A DNA stretch of 64,000 nt from Rhizobium sp. 11515TR (GCF_002277895.1 NZ_CP022999.1:682001-746000), one strand, 5' to 3'; counted from the first letter of the stretch, positions 1 to 9,243 are shown. A program made the numbers and translations. Notes: generated by a model from the sequence alone, not told the origin.

Positions 1-522
1 AATATCGATCCGGCACAGCTCGACCGGCCGCAGCTGCATTTCAACGACCCGCGGGTGATGGCGCTCGCCGAGCTTATCGCCGCCGAATGTGAAAACCCCG
101 AGCCGCTGCACGATCTCTACGGCGATGGTCTGACGCTTTCGCTTTTGATCGACGTGCTGCAGTTACGCGGAACCCAGCCACGCAAACGCAGCGGCCTTGC
201 TACCTGGCAGCTGCGGCGCGCGGTCGATTATATCGAAGAGAACTGCACGCGCGCTATCCGGCTGGAAGAACTGGCGGCGCTGACCGGCCTCTCGCAGTCG
301 CATTTCAGCCACGCCTTCAAGGCGTCGACGGGTCTGCCGCCGCATCAATGGCAAACGCAGGCCAGGCTCGAACGGGCGAAGCAACTTCTTCTGAACAGCG
401 AGATGCCGTTGACGACAGTCGCCGTCGAAACCGGCTTTGCCGATCAAGCGCATTTCACCCGTGTCTTCCGCAAGAATGTCGGCACCGCGCCCGCCAGTTG
501 GAAGCGGAGCAGGCTTGCCTGA
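1..522 (+). CDS. AraC-family transcriptional regulator (5' end outside window)
   Basis: The reading frame is open from base 1 and ends in TGA at 520-522, so only the C-terminal part (about 173 residues) is visible. The last 100 residues form an AraC-type double helix-turn-helix. The first helix-turn-helix contains LEELAALTGLSQSHFSHAFK, and the second contains TVAVETGFADQAHFTRVFRK followed by G-x-x-P-x-x-W-K. The visible upstream residues belong to a sensory domain that cannot be classified here. The gene lies just upstream of a TonB receptor in the same direction, the arrangement seen for AraC activators of siderophore uptake such as RhrA and PchR. Control of the following genes is inferred from position. 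Confidence 0.9.
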   Translation, partial: NIDPAQLDRPQLHFNDPRVMALAELIAAECENPEPLHDLYGDGLTLSLLIDVLQLRGTQPRKRSGLATWQLRRAVDYIEENCTRAIRLEELAALTGLSQSHFSHAFKASTGLPPHQWQTQARLERAKQLLLNSEMPLTTVAVETGFADQAHFTRVFRKNVGTAPASWKRSRLA

Positions 523-614
523 AAACCACAGTCCGCGAGCAATTGCACGTTTTGTGGAGAATTGCCCAAAAACATTCAATTTCCCCCGTGACAGACAAGC
601 CGCACCCATAAATA

Positions 615-629
615 TGAGTTAACTACTCA
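615..629. promoter_or_regulatory. Iron-responsive (IRO/RirA-type) box candidate
   Basis: The sequence TGAGTTAACTACTCA fits the TGA-N9-TCA form described for rhizobial iron-responsive operators and is largely palindromic. It lies 53 bases before the TonB-receptor start, where a repressor site is expected. Assignment to RirA rather than another regulator is inference. Confidence 0.45.
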
Positions 630-681
630 CCTTATTGAGGGATCGGCCCACCGGCCGAACGGGGGCAAGAATTCGGGACGA

Positions 682-2877
682 ATGACGGAAATGCAGGAAT
701 TGAAGCAGGACGTATCGCGAGCGCGGCTCATGGCGACAGGCGCAGCCATTATCGCGCTGCTGGCGGGCTCCAAGGTCATGGCGCAGGAAACGCCGACGGA
801 GCTGCAGCCTTTGGTTATTCAGGGTTCGCAACAGAAGAGTGAAGACAGCGGCACCGCGCCGGTCAAGGGCTATGTCGCCAGGAAGACCACGGCAGGCTCA
901 AAATCCGACACGCCAATCACCGAGGTACCGCAATCGGTCTCCGTCATCGGCCAGCAGGAAATGCAGGATCGCGGCATCACCAACAAGGTGGATGAGGTTC
1001 TGCGTTATACGCCCGGCGTCACCGCGCAGCCCTTCGGCAATGATGGCGATACCGACTGGTTCTACATTCGCGGCTTCGACGCGACGCAGAGCGGCGTCTT
1101 CATGAATGGCCTGACGCTCTATAGCTACGGCTTCGGCGGCTTCCAGATCGATCCGTACATGCTTGAGCGCGTCGAAGTGCTGAAGGGGCCTTCCTCCGTG
1201 CTTTATGGCGGCGCCAATCCGGGCGGCCTCGTCAACATGGTCCGCAAGGAGCCGACGGACACTCCTCAATATTCGACCGAGATCGGCATCAACAATCTCG
1301 GCAATGCCTTCGTTGGCTTCGATTTCTCCGACAAGCTTTCGGCCGACGGCGTCTATCGCTACCGCCTGACCGGCAAGGTTGCCGGCGGCGACACCTATAG
1401 CGACGGCACCCATGACCTGCGCGGCTTCATCATGCCGCAGGTCACCATCTCGCCTGACGAGTCCACCAAGCTCACCGTCTTCGGCATGCTGAGCGGTCTC
1501 GACGAAATCCACAGCGGCAACGGCTTCTTCCCTTACGTCGGCACCGTTGTCGATGCGCCCTTCGGCAAGATCAAGCGCGACGCATTCTATGGCGAGCGAA
1601 GCATCGATAATCTCAAATATGCCCAGCAGATGCTGGGTTACGAATTCTCGCACGATTTCGACGGCGGCTGGACCGTGTCGCAGAATGCGCGCTACGGTCA
1701 CCTCTACAAGCGCGAGGAAGGCCCGTATCTGAACGGCTATGTCGACGGCAATCCGCTCAGCCCTGGTTATGACGATCCCAACTACATGCTAAACCGCATC
1801 GGCTTCTTCGAGCGCTCCAAGGTCGATACCTTCTCCGTCGACACGCGCGCGGAAAACAAGTTCGACACCGGCCCGATCAGCCATGATTTCCTGATCGGCA
1901 CGGACTATTCGATCTACCGCCTCGACCAGATCCAGGCGTGCTGCGGCTCCAATCCGATCAGCGCAACGAACCCGGTCTACGGCACGCCGCAGGGAACCAA
2001 CTTCGTCTACCTCAATCAGGTCATGACGCAGCAGCAACTCGGTATCTATACGCAGGACCAGATGCGCTTCGGCGATGGCTGGCTGGTCACGCTCAACGGC
2101 CGTTACGACTTTGTCGACACCAATTCCGACTCGAAGGTCGGCACGAGTTACAAGTCGAACGCATCAGCGCCAAGCGGCCGTGCGGGCCTCGCCTACGAGT
2201 TTTCCAACGGCATCACGCCCTATGTCAGCGCCGGCACCTTCTTCAATCCTCTGATCGGCACCAGCGTTACCGGCGGTGGTTTGACGCCGGAGAAGGGCGA
2301 GCAATACGAGGCCGGCATCAAGTATGAGCCCGACTTCATCGACGGTCTGTTCACGGCTTCCATCTTCCAGATTAACCGCAAGAACATGGCGCTGACCGAT
2401 CCGGTCACCTTCCTGCAGCGCCAGGTCGGCGAGGTCCGCTCGCGCGGTGTCGAATTTGAAGGCAAGGTCAATCTGGATGACAATTGGAAGCTCCTCGGCT
2501 CCTATTCCTACACCGATCTGACGATCACCAAGGACCTAGACTCCTCCATCATCGGCAACTCGCCCTATCTGGTGCCGAATTCCACCGCATCCCTCTGGCT
2601 CGACTACGCCTTCACGAGCGATGCGCTTGACGGGCTCAGCATCGGCGCCGGCGTACGCTACCAGGGCAAGTCCTGGGCAGACCAAGCCAATACGCTGCGC
2701 GTACCCTCGGCAACACTCTTCGATGCGGGCATCCGCTACGAGAAGAAGGGCTGGGGTGCGGCGCTCAACGTCTCGAACCTGTTCGACAAGGAATATGTCT
2801 CGGGCTGCGCCGGCGAGAATGTGTGCGGCTACGGCGAAGCGAGAACCATCACCTTCAAGCTCAGCAAGAAGTGGTAA
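682..2877 (+). CDS. TonB-dependent ferric-siderophore receptor (FhuA/FoxA-like)
   Basis: This 731-residue outer-membrane receptor imports a ferric siderophore using TonB energy. The N-terminus has a hydrophobic signal segment (about residues 19-35, cleavage near VMAQE). The plug domain spans about residues 60-190 and includes TPITEVPQSVSVIG, LRYTPGV, YIRGFDA and RVEVLKGPSSVLYGGANPGG. The remainder is a beta-barrel ending in aromatic Trp, with FDAGIRY and LNVSNLFDKEYV near the C-terminus. This combination is typical of ferrichrome/ferrioxamine (hydroxamate) receptors, but the ligand cannot be read from sequence. A second in-frame ATG lies at 691. The binding protein, permease and reductase follow on the same strand. 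Confidence 0.93.
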   Translation: MTEMQELKQDVSRARLMATGAAIIALLAGSKVMAQETPTELQPLVIQGSQQKSEDSGTAPVKGYVARKTTAGSKSDTPITEVPQSVSVIGQQEMQDRGITNKVDEVLRYTPGVTAQPFGNDGDTDWFYIRGFDATQSGVFMNGLTLYSYGFGGFQIDPYMLERVEVLKGPSSVLYGGANPGGLVNMVRKEPTDTPQYSTEIGINNLGNAFVGFDFSDKLSADGVYRYRLTGKVAGGDTYSDGTHDLRGFIMPQVTISPDESTKLTVFGMLSGLDEIHSGNGFFPYVGTVVDAPFGKIKRDAFYGERSIDNLKYAQQMLGYEFSHDFDGGWTVSQNARYGHLYKREEGPYLNGYVDGNPLSPGYDDPNYMLNRIGFFERSKVDTFSVDTRAENKFDTGPISHDFLIGTDYSIYRLDQIQACCGSNPISATNPVYGTPQGTNFVYLNQVMTQQQLGIYTQDQMRFGDGWLVTLNGRYDFVDTNSDSKVGTSYKSNASAPSGRAGLAYEFSNGITPYVSAGTFFNPLIGTSVTGGGLTPEKGEQYEAGIKYEPDFIDGLFTASIFQINRKNMALTDPVTFLQRQVGEVRSRGVEFEGKVNLDDNWKLLGSYSYTDLTITKDLDSSIIGNSPYLVPNSTASLWLDYAFTSDALDGLSIGAGVRYQGKSWADQANTLRVPSATLFDAGIRYEKKGWGAALNVSNLFDKEYVSGCAGENVCGYGEARTITFKLSKKW

Positions 2878-3066
2878 GTTGAGAATTATAGTATACTTTC
2901 ATTTTCGATCATGGCAAGGAACCGGGGATTGCCGCAAGGCAATCCTCGAACTCGTTTCAAACCGAAGGCAACGCTTACGCATGACGACACAGTGGCTGCG
3001 AATTTACCGCGTCGGCGCGGGGATGCTTGCCCAGTCACAGTGCTGCAGCCTGGTCAGCTATTTCCA

Positions 3067-3960
3067 ATGACAGCAGGAAACGCTCATAAGCTGTCTCGAA
3101 GACAGTTCATTGCGATGGCAGGCGCAGGCGCGATCGCCGGCCTGACGCCGGCGCGCGCGGCGGCGAGCCAGCGTGTGGCGACGCTCGATTGGGCCATTCT
3201 GGAAACCCTGCTGGCGATCGGCGCAAATGTGGTTGCCGGCACCGAATTACTGCAATTCCGCGACGTTGCCGTGACCCCCGCCATTCCCGCGGGCGTTGCC
3301 GATCTCGGGCTACGCGGCACGCCGAACTTCGAAGTCCTTTATGCATCCAGGCCAAATCTGATCTTCAATTCCAATTTCTATACCTGGGCCGACGATCGCA
3401 TGCGACTGATCGCACCGGTCGCGAGCCACGCCATTTATCAACCCGGAACCAGCCCCTACCAGCTTTCGGAGCAGGCAACCCTTGCGATCGGCGAGCGGCT
3501 CGGACTTACGACCGGTCGCGCCCTCGTCGATAAGACGCGCGAAAAACTCGAAGCCTATCGCGCCAGTTTCAGCAAGGGCGATCACCGGCCGATCCTGCCG
3601 ATCAATCTGGGCGACGCCAGGCACTTTCGCGTCTTCGGCTCCGATAGCATGTTCGGGGAAGTTCTCACCCGCACCGGCCTGACCAATGCCTGGCCGGATT
3701 TGACGAGTTATTCGGCAACCGCACCCGTCGGCATCGAACGGCTCGCCGCCATGCCGGATGCATGGATCGTTCTCATCCCGCCGCATCCGGGCGAAGCTCT
3801 GGCGGAACTCCAGCAAAGCGCATTCTGGAATGCGCTTCCGCCGGTACGGCAAGGTCGTGTCCTCATGCTCGGCCCGATCAATCCCTATGGTGCGCTGCCG
3901 GCAGCAGAACGCTTCGCCGATCTCCTTGCAGGAGGGCTCAACCGTGCATGGAATGGTTGA
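3067..3960 (+). CDS. Iron-siderophore ABC transporter binding protein (FhuD-like)
   Basis: This predicted 297-residue periplasmic protein delivers ferric siderophore to the inner-membrane permease. The ATG at 3067 is chosen because it places a twin-arginine signal (SRRQFIAMAG, then a hydrophobic run and ARAAAS) at the N-terminus. An in-frame start at 2911 would bury that signal behind 52 uncharacteristic residues. The mature part has FhuD/Fer-type features: an early segment RVATLDWAILETLLAIG, then VAGTELLQFRD, and a C-terminal helix with LPAAERFADLL. Its end overlaps the permease start, showing translational coupling. Export by Tat is the usual rule for FhuD-type proteins in rhizobia. Confidence 0.88.
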   Translation: MTAGNAHKLSRRQFIAMAGAGAIAGLTPARAAASQRVATLDWAILETLLAIGANVVAGTELLQFRDVAVTPAIPAGVADLGLRGTPNFEVLYASRPNLIFNSNFYTWADDRMRLIAPVASHAIYQPGTSPYQLSEQATLAIGERLGLTTGRALVDKTREKLEAYRASFSKGDHRPILPINLGDARHFRVFGSDSMFGEVLTRTGLTNAWPDLTSYSATAPVGIERLAAMPDAWIVLIPPHPGEALAELQQSAFWNALPPVRQGRVLMLGPINPYGALPAAERFADLLAGGLNRAWNG

Positions 3961-5944
3961 TTGGCCTGTGATTGCCCAAGGCAAATCGCTGGCACGCAAC
4001 GGTGCTCTGCTCGCCACTCTCTGCATCCTTGCTTTTGCAGCTCTGCTCTTGCTGCGGCCGCAGCTTGCCGCTGATGTACGCGAGGCAGCCGCACTCAATC
4101 ATATCTTGCTCACCGATAGCCTGCTGCCGCGCTCGGCTATCGCAATCATAGCCGGTGCGGCTCTCGGCCTTTCGGGCGCCTTGCTGCAAAGAGTCTTGCG
4201 CAATCCGATCGCCGACGCCTCGACGCTCGGGATCGCCGCCGGGTCGCAGCTGGCGATGACAATCGCTGTCGGGCTCTTTCCCTTGCTGATCGGCCTGCCA
4301 AGGGAAATCTCTGCCTTTGTCGGCGGCCTTTCGGCGGTCCTGATCGTCCTGGCATTGAGTTGGCGACGTGGTCTCGACCCGGTGACGGTGGCGCTATGCG
4401 GCATGATGGTGACGCTGGTAGCAACCGCACTTAGCGTCACGATTATTCTCGCGCGCGGCGAATATGCCATGGCCGTCTTCATCTGGGGCGCGGGCGCGCT
4501 GAACCAGCAAAACTGGGATGGCGTCATCACGCTCGCGCCGCGCCTGATCATAGGCTTTGCCATTGCATTGGTACTGGTCCGTCCTCTGACTGTCATGAGC
4601 CTGGACGACAGCAGCGCCAAGAACCTCGGCCTTGCATTGCACAGCATGCGCTTTGCCATTCTGGTGCTTGCCGTCTGGCTGGCGGCTTCGGTGACGGCAC
4701 AGGTCGGCATCATCGGCTTTCTGGGGCTTGCCGCACCTCACATCGCCAGATTCTGCGGCGCGCGGCGCACCCGGGAGCTGCTGATCGCCTCCCCTGTCGC
4801 CGGCGCCGGCCTGCTGTTCCTGACGGATTGTCTGGTGCAGCTCCTTTCGCCGGGGTTTACCGACCTTGCCCCGACGGGAGCAGCGACCGCGCTCCTTGGC
4901 GGACCGCTCCTATTGCTGCTTCTACGGCGCCTGCATTCCGGCAATGCGCTCCGCACCGATGGCGGTCCTCGGGCGCGGCTGACTATTGCAGCACCGGGAC
5001 GAGCGCTTGCTTTGCTTGCGCTCGGCTTCGTTCTCCTGGTCCTCCTTGTTCTCTCGGTCGGGCGCAGCTTCGATGGCTGGCACGTGGCGATCGGCAATCA
5101 GTTTCGGGAACTTCTGCCTTTCCGCCTGCCGCGCACCGTCGTTGCGGCAACTGCCGGCGCGATGCTCGCCGCAGCCGGCTTCATCATGCAGCGCCTCACT
5201 GCCAATCCGCACGCAAGCCCCGAGGTCCTCGGAGTGAGCGCCGGCGGCGGTGCGGGCCTGACGATCGCACTCTTTCTCTTTGCATTCCCCTCGCCCGTCG
5301 TCACGATCACCGCAATGACGATCGGCGCGCTGATTGCATTCCTTGTCATGATGGCATTCAGCGCGCGCGGCGGCTTCGACCCCGAGCGACTGCTGCTTTC
5401 GGGCGTCGCCATCGGCGCTCTCTGCATGGCAATCGTCACTGTCGTTCTCTCACGCGGCGATCTGCGCGCCTATCTCCTCTTGACCTGGCTGTCGGGCTCC
5501 ACCAATCGGGCCGGTTCCCTCGAAGCCTGGACCGGCATCATCTCGCTTGCGCTTCTCGTTCCGATCCTGCCGATCCTGCGGCGATGGTTCGATGTGCTGC
5601 CGCTCGGTGGCGACGTTTCGCGCTCCATCGGCCTCTCGGTTGCAGCAAGCCGCCTCACTCTGGCGGTTCTTGCGGCTCTCCTGACTGCGATCCCTTCCTT
5701 CCTCGTCGGCCCGCTCAGCCTGACCGGGCTGATCGCGCCGCATCTCGGGCGCCTCATCGGCTTCCGCGATACAGTCAAGCAATTAACGGCCAGCCTGCTG
5801 CTTGGCGCCATGCTGCTGGTGCTGGCCGACTGGCTGTCGCGAATGGTGATCTTTCCCTATGAGGTTCCCGTCGGCCTGTTCGCGGCGCTGATCGGCGGCC
5901 CCTATCTCATCTGGTTCCTGACCCGCAAGGAGACGAAAAAATGA
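3944..5944 (+). CDS. fhuB: Double-length ferric-siderophore permease (FhuB-like)
   Basis: This inner-membrane permease of about 666 residues consists of two fused FecCD/BtuC-like halves (about residues 1-325 and 340-666), each with roughly ten membrane segments. That is the FhuB layout, and E. coli FhuB is about 660 residues. The halves carry the repeated signatures GAALGLSGALLQRVLRNPIA and AGAMLAAAGFIMQRLTANPH, and each ends with a G-LAPH / GLIAPHLGRL loop that contacts the ATPase. GTG at 3944 is preferred because AGGAGG lies 8 bases upstream; an ATG follows at 3953. It overlaps the binding-protein gene by 17 bases and the next gene by ATGA. No FhuC-type ATPase gene is adjacent. Confidence 0.9.
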   Translation: MHGMVDWPVIAQGKSLARNGALLATLCILAFAALLLLRPQLAADVREAAALNHILLTDSLLPRSAIAIIAGAALGLSGALLQRVLRNPIADASTLGIAAGSQLAMTIAVGLFPLLIGLPREISAFVGGLSAVLIVLALSWRRGLDPVTVALCGMMVTLVATALSVTIILARGEYAMAVFIWGAGALNQQNWDGVITLAPRLIIGFAIALVLVRPLTVMSLDDSSAKNLGLALHSMRFAILVLAVWLAASVTAQVGIIGFLGLAAPHIARFCGARRTRELLIASPVAGAGLLFLTDCLVQLLSPGFTDLAPTGAATALLGGPLLLLLLRRLHSGNALRTDGGPRARLTIAAPGRALALLALGFVLLVLLVLSVGRSFDGWHVAIGNQFRELLPFRLPRTVVAATAGAMLAAAGFIMQRLTANPHASPEVLGVSAGGGAGLTIALFLFAFPSPVVTITAMTIGALIAFLVMMAFSARGGFDPERLLLSGVAIGALCMAIVTVVLSRGDLRAYLLLTWLSGSTNRAGSLEAWTGIISLALLVPILPILRRWFDVLPLGGDVSRSIGLSVAASRLTLAVLAALLTAIPSFLVGPLSLTGLIAPHLGRLIGFRDTVKQLTASLLLGAMLLVLADWLSRMVIFPYEVPVGLFAALIGGPYLIWFLTRKETKK

Positions 5945-6993
5945 TGCATGCAAGGGATTTCACCGCTTCCGGCGTGGCGACCCACAAGGATGCCGGTCAA
6001 TTGCTGGAACAGTTCTGCGCGCGTTTTGCCGAACATGTCACCATCACGCGAAGCGTGGCCGGAGCCCGCCTCGATACCGTCATCGGCAGCGCCGACATCG
6101 CCGTCAGCAACGATCGTCTCGACATAAAGCTGCGTTGCCCGACGGCAGCCATGCTCTTCACGATCCGCAGCATGGTCGCCGAAAGCCTGTTCGAACTCTC
6201 TACCAGCCACACGCTCGCCCTCGATTGGGCTGACGGGCCGCAGCCGTCTGCCATACCGAACTTCCGCGAGATCAGCGTCGCCGATGCCTACGAAATCACG
6301 CCGCATATGCGCCGCGTCGTCGTCGCGACCGAGGACGCCAGGCATTTCGTCGAGGGCGGCATGCATGTCCGCCTGCTCATCCCGCCGAAAGGCCGCGAGC
6401 CGGTCTGGCCGCATACGGAGCCGGACGGCCGCATCCATTGGCCGAAGGGCGATGATGCGCTGACCATCCGCGCCTATACGATACGCAGCATCGATCTTGA
6501 CCGCGGCGAGATGAACATCGATTTCGTTGTGCATGAAGGCGACGATGTGCCGGGAGCGACGTGGGCGATGACCGCGCGCCCGGGCGATCGTGCCGGCCTG
6601 ATCGGCCCCGGTGGTGGCGGCGTGCCGACAGCGCGCAAGCTCGTTCTCGCTGGCGACGAAACCGCGCTGCCCGCCATCGCCCGCATCGCAGCCTCCGTGC
6701 CTGCCGATGCCGAGCTGCGCATCTTTCTCGAGGTCGCCGACAAACAAGAAGAGCAGCCGCTGACATCAAAAGCATCGATGGACATCACCTGGCTGCATCG
6801 CAATGGCGCCGCTGCCGGGACGACGGATGCGCTGGAACGCATCCTGCGCGACATCGTGCCTGCGGCCGATCCGGAAACCTTTGTCTGGGTTGCCTGCGAA
6901 CAGAAGCAGGCCCGTGCCGTTCGCGCTTTCGTCAAGAGCGAGATCGTCAGGGATCCCGGCACCTTCAGCATCGCGGCCTATTGGCAGCGTTGA
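5941..6993 (+). CDS. Siderophore-interacting FAD protein with N-terminal DUF2218
   Basis: This 350-residue cytosolic protein probably reduces the ferric siderophore after import. Residues 1-95 resemble DUF2218 (ATHKDAGQLLEQFCARFAEH). Residues 95-220 form the SIP FAD-binding domain, with RVVVATEDARHF and the flavin-binding RAYTIRSID. The C-terminal part is the SIP NAD(P)H-type domain (GDETALPAIARIAAS ending in IAAYWQR). Family members such as ViuB, YqjH and FscN act as NAD(P)H-dependent ferric-siderophore reductases. The ATG overlaps the permease stop as ATGA; a second ATG at 5944 is possible. It is the last gene of this operon before a run of inverted repeats. Confidence 0.9.
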   Translation: MMHARDFTASGVATHKDAGQLLEQFCARFAEHVTITRSVAGARLDTVIGSADIAVSNDRLDIKLRCPTAAMLFTIRSMVAESLFELSTSHTLALDWADGPQPSAIPNFREISVADAYEITPHMRRVVVATEDARHFVEGGMHVRLLIPPKGREPVWPHTEPDGRIHWPKGDDALTIRAYTIRSIDLDRGEMNIDFVVHEGDDVPGATWAMTARPGDRAGLIGPGGGGVPTARKLVLAGDETALPAIARIAASVPADAELRIFLEVADKQEEQPLTSKASMDITWLHRNGAAAGTTDALERILRDIVPAADPETFVWVACEQKQARAVRAFVKSEIVRDPGTFSIAAYWQR

Positions 6994-7022
6994 TGAGGAA
7001 ATAGCCACAACAGGTCGAAATA

Positions 7023-7081
7023 GCCTAATATTTAGGCGATTTTATAATCGCCCAATATTTCAGCGAACAACACTTGTTCGC
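7023..7081. repeat. Three consecutive perfect inverted repeats upstream of nasT
   Basis: Three palindromes lie within 59 bases. They are GCCTAA-tat-TTAGGC (7023-7037), GGCGATT-ttat-AATCGCC (7035-7052, sharing bases with the first) and GCGAACAA-cac-TTGTTCGC (7063-7081). The block is AT-rich between GC-rich genes and ends 27 bases before the nasT start. The first two are mutually exclusive hairpins. They could be an operator, a terminator for the siderophore operon, or an RNA switch; the sequence does not decide. Confidence 0.7.
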
Positions 7082-7108
7082 CTTGCTGCATTGCGTCATA
7101 AAGATGCA

Positions 7109-7696
7109 ATGAGCCGTCTCGACCTGACCATTCTCGTGATCGATGAAAACACGATCCGCGCCTCGATCATCGAAGAGGGGCTGCGGGAGGCTGGTCATGC
7201 GCGGGTGACGGTTATCCACGAAGTGCAGGGCGTCGCACGCACGATCGAGACACTTCGTCCTGACGTCATCATTATCGATCTCGAAAATCCGAATCGCGAC
7301 ATGATGGAGCATCTGTTTCAGCTGACGCGGACGGTAGGGCGACCGATCGCCATGTTCGTCGATCGCTCCGACACCGCCTCGATCGAGGCGGCCGTCGAGG
7401 CCGGCGTTTCAGCCTATATCGTCGACGGCCTCAAGAAGGAACGCGTCAAGCCGATCCTCGACATGGCCGTCAGCCGCTTCAATGCCTTCAGCCGGCTGCA
7501 GCGGGAGTTGGCGGATGCCAAGTCGGCGCTGGAGGAACGCAAGATCGTCGAGCGCGCCAAGGGCATCCTGATGAAGATGCGCGGCCTTTCGGAAGACGAG
7601 GCCTTCGCGCTGCTGCGGCAGACGGCCATGAACGAGAAGAAGAAGATGTCCGAGATCGCGCAAAGCGTCGTGACGGCAGCGGGGTTGCTGATGTGA
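7109..7696 (+). CDS. nasT: NasT-type ANTAR antitermination regulator
   Basis: This 195-residue response-regulator-like protein has an N-terminal pseudo-receiver (LTILVIDENTIRASIIEEGL, with DVIIIDLENP where a phosphoacceptor Asp would sit). A coiled linker (residues 115-135) and a C-terminal ANTAR RNA-binding domain follow (ERAKGILMKMRGLSEDEAFA and LLRQTAMNEKKKMSEIAQSV). NasT proteins bind paired hexaloop hairpins in nitrate-operon leaders and prevent termination, and they are held inactive by NasS without nitrate. The ATG at 7109 gives the family's usual length. The next gene encodes NasS and the downstream leader carries a matching hairpin, so the assignment rests on three agreeing signs. 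Confidence 0.93.
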   Translation: MSRLDLTILVIDENTIRASIIEEGLREAGHARVTVIHEVQGVARTIETLRPDVIIIDLENPNRDMMEHLFQLTRTVGRPIAMFVDRSDTASIEAAVEAGVSAYIVDGLKKERVKPILDMAVSRFNAFSRLQRELADAKSALEERKIVERAKGILMKMRGLSEDEAFALLRQTAMNEKKKMSEIAQSVVTAAGLLM

Positions 7697-7751
7697 GCGT
7701 ACCGAGTTCCATCTTGTCCGTCGCCTTGAGAGGGGAGGCATCGGAGTGAAT

Positions 7752-9050
7752 ATGAAAGTGCAAACAGCCCGTTCCGCCAAAGCCCAACGGGCAGGCGACA
7801 GCAATCCTTCGGCGCCTGCCAAAATTACCGGCGAAGGCCCGCGTACATTGCGCGCCGGCTTCATTCCGCTCGTCGATGCTTCTGTCCTGATTGCGGCGGC
7901 GGAATTCGGTTTCGCCCACAAGGAGGGGATCGCCCTCGATCTCGTCAAGGACGTTTCCTGGGCCAATGTCCGCGACCGGCTTGCCTTTCGCCAGTTCGAC
8001 ATCGCCCACATGCTCTCGCCGATGCCGGTCGCAGCGATGCTCGGGCTCGGCTCGAACCCCTCGCCCACGATTACGCCATTCTCTCTCGGCTGCGGCGGCA
8101 ATGCCATCACGCTATCGACGCGGCTGTTCGACCGCATGTGCGAAGAAACAGGTCTTTCCGATCAGGCAAGCGCACTGGAAAATTCGCAGGCGCTTGCGAA
8201 AGTGGTCGACACCATGAAGGCGCGCGGGGAGCAGCCGCCAACGCTTGGCATGACCTATCCCTTCTCGTCGCACAACTACGAATTCCGCTATTGGCTGGCC
8301 GCCGGCGGCATCGATCCGGACCGGGACGTGAAGCTTGTCGTCGTGCCGCCACCTCTCACATCCGACGCGCTTGCCGCCGGAGCTATCGATGGCTTCTGCG
8401 TCGGCGCACCCTGGAACATGGTCGCATCCGAACGAGGCGTCGGCCGCATCGTCGCGGCCAAGCAGGATATCTGGCCCTCCGCACCCGAAAAGGTGATCGG
8501 CATGCGCCCGGAATGGGCCGAAAGCCATCCGGAAACCGTGTCGCGCCTTATCGTGGCGCTGGACGCAGCAGCGCGCTGGTGTGACCGGCCGGAAAATCAT
8601 GACGCCCTTGCCGAAGCGCTTGCCGATCAGCGCTATATTGCAGCACCCGTGCACATCATCCGCCATGTGCTGGCGGGCGAATTCAACCTTGATGCCAGGG
8701 GCCATCGCCGCATCATCGACAGGTATTTCAGTTTCCATGGCGGCTTTGCCAACTATCCGCGCCCGAGCCACGCGCTTTGGATCTTCAGCCAGATGATACG
8801 CTGGGGGCAAAGCGCATTTTCCGAGCAGAACATGAAGATGGCGGCCTCGGCCTACCGTTCCGACCTCTATCGGCGGGCACTCGGCAGCGAGGCGTCTCCC
8901 GACGATGCCGATATCCGTATCGAGGGTGACCGGGATGGCGACCGCTTCATGGACGGCCATATTTTCGATCCAGCGGAGATCGCCGCCTATGTCGCCGGAT
9001 TTGCCGTGAAAACGACAAGCGCGACGCAGTCTTCGAGCGACGACATCTAG
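7752..9050 (+). CDS. nasS: NasS-type cytosolic nitrate/nitrite sensor (NrtA homologue)
   Basis: This protein of about 432 residues is homologous to nitrate-binding NrtA/CmpA but has no Sec, Tat or lipoprotein signal. The N-terminus is polar (KVQTARSAKAQRAG) and leads directly into the fold at TLRAGFIPLVDASVLIAAAE. Shared family segments include FDIAHMLSPMPVAAMLGLGS, GMTYPFSSHNYEFRYWLAAG and DGFCVGAPWN. A signal-less NrtA paralogue beside NasT defines NasS, which sequesters NasT in the absence of nitrate. GTG at 7746 (GGGAGG 7 bases upstream) is an equally possible start two codons earlier. Its similarity to the exported NrtA two genes on suggests an ancient duplication. Confidence 0.88.
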   Translation: MKVQTARSAKAQRAGDSNPSAPAKITGEGPRTLRAGFIPLVDASVLIAAAEFGFAHKEGIALDLVKDVSWANVRDRLAFRQFDIAHMLSPMPVAAMLGLGSNPSPTITPFSLGCGGNAITLSTRLFDRMCEETGLSDQASALENSQALAKVVDTMKARGEQPPTLGMTYPFSSHNYEFRYWLAAGGIDPDRDVKLVVVPPPLTSDALAAGAIDGFCVGAPWNMVASERGVGRIVAAKQDIWPSAPEKVIGMRPEWAESHPETVSRLIVALDAAARWCDRPENHDALAEALADQRYIAAPVHIIRHVLAGEFNLDARGHRRIIDRYFSFHGGFANYPRPSHALWIFSQMIRWGQSAFSEQNMKMAASAYRSDLYRRALGSEASPDDADIRIEGDRDGDRFMDGHIFDPAEIAAYVAGFAVKTTSATQSSSDDI

Positions 9051-9216
9051 CGTCCACTTATGCTGCTCTGCATAGAATAAGCGCAGGATCGAGAGCCGCA
9101 TGAATGGCATCCGCTCAAAATATTTGCAGAAATCGCAACTGCCCGCAAAAGGAGCCATCGGACCATCCCCCTGAATAATCGAGCAATTACAATGCCATGA
9201 TCTCGCCGTGAAAAAC

Positions 9217-9233
9217 TGGCACGCGGCTTGCTT
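9217..9233 (+). promoter_or_regulatory. Sigma-54 (-24/-12) promoter for the nitrate operon
   Basis: TGGCACGCGGCTTGCTT matches the sigma-54 consensus TGGCAC-N5-TTGCW at every defined position, with GG at 9218-9219 and GC at 9230-9231. The expected start of transcription is about 9242-9243, which is exactly at the foot of the leader hairpin. This implies RpoN and a nitrogen activator such as NtrC. No clear NtrC palindrome was recognised in 9051-9216. Confidence 0.85.
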
Positions 9234-9243
9234 ATTCAATTTC

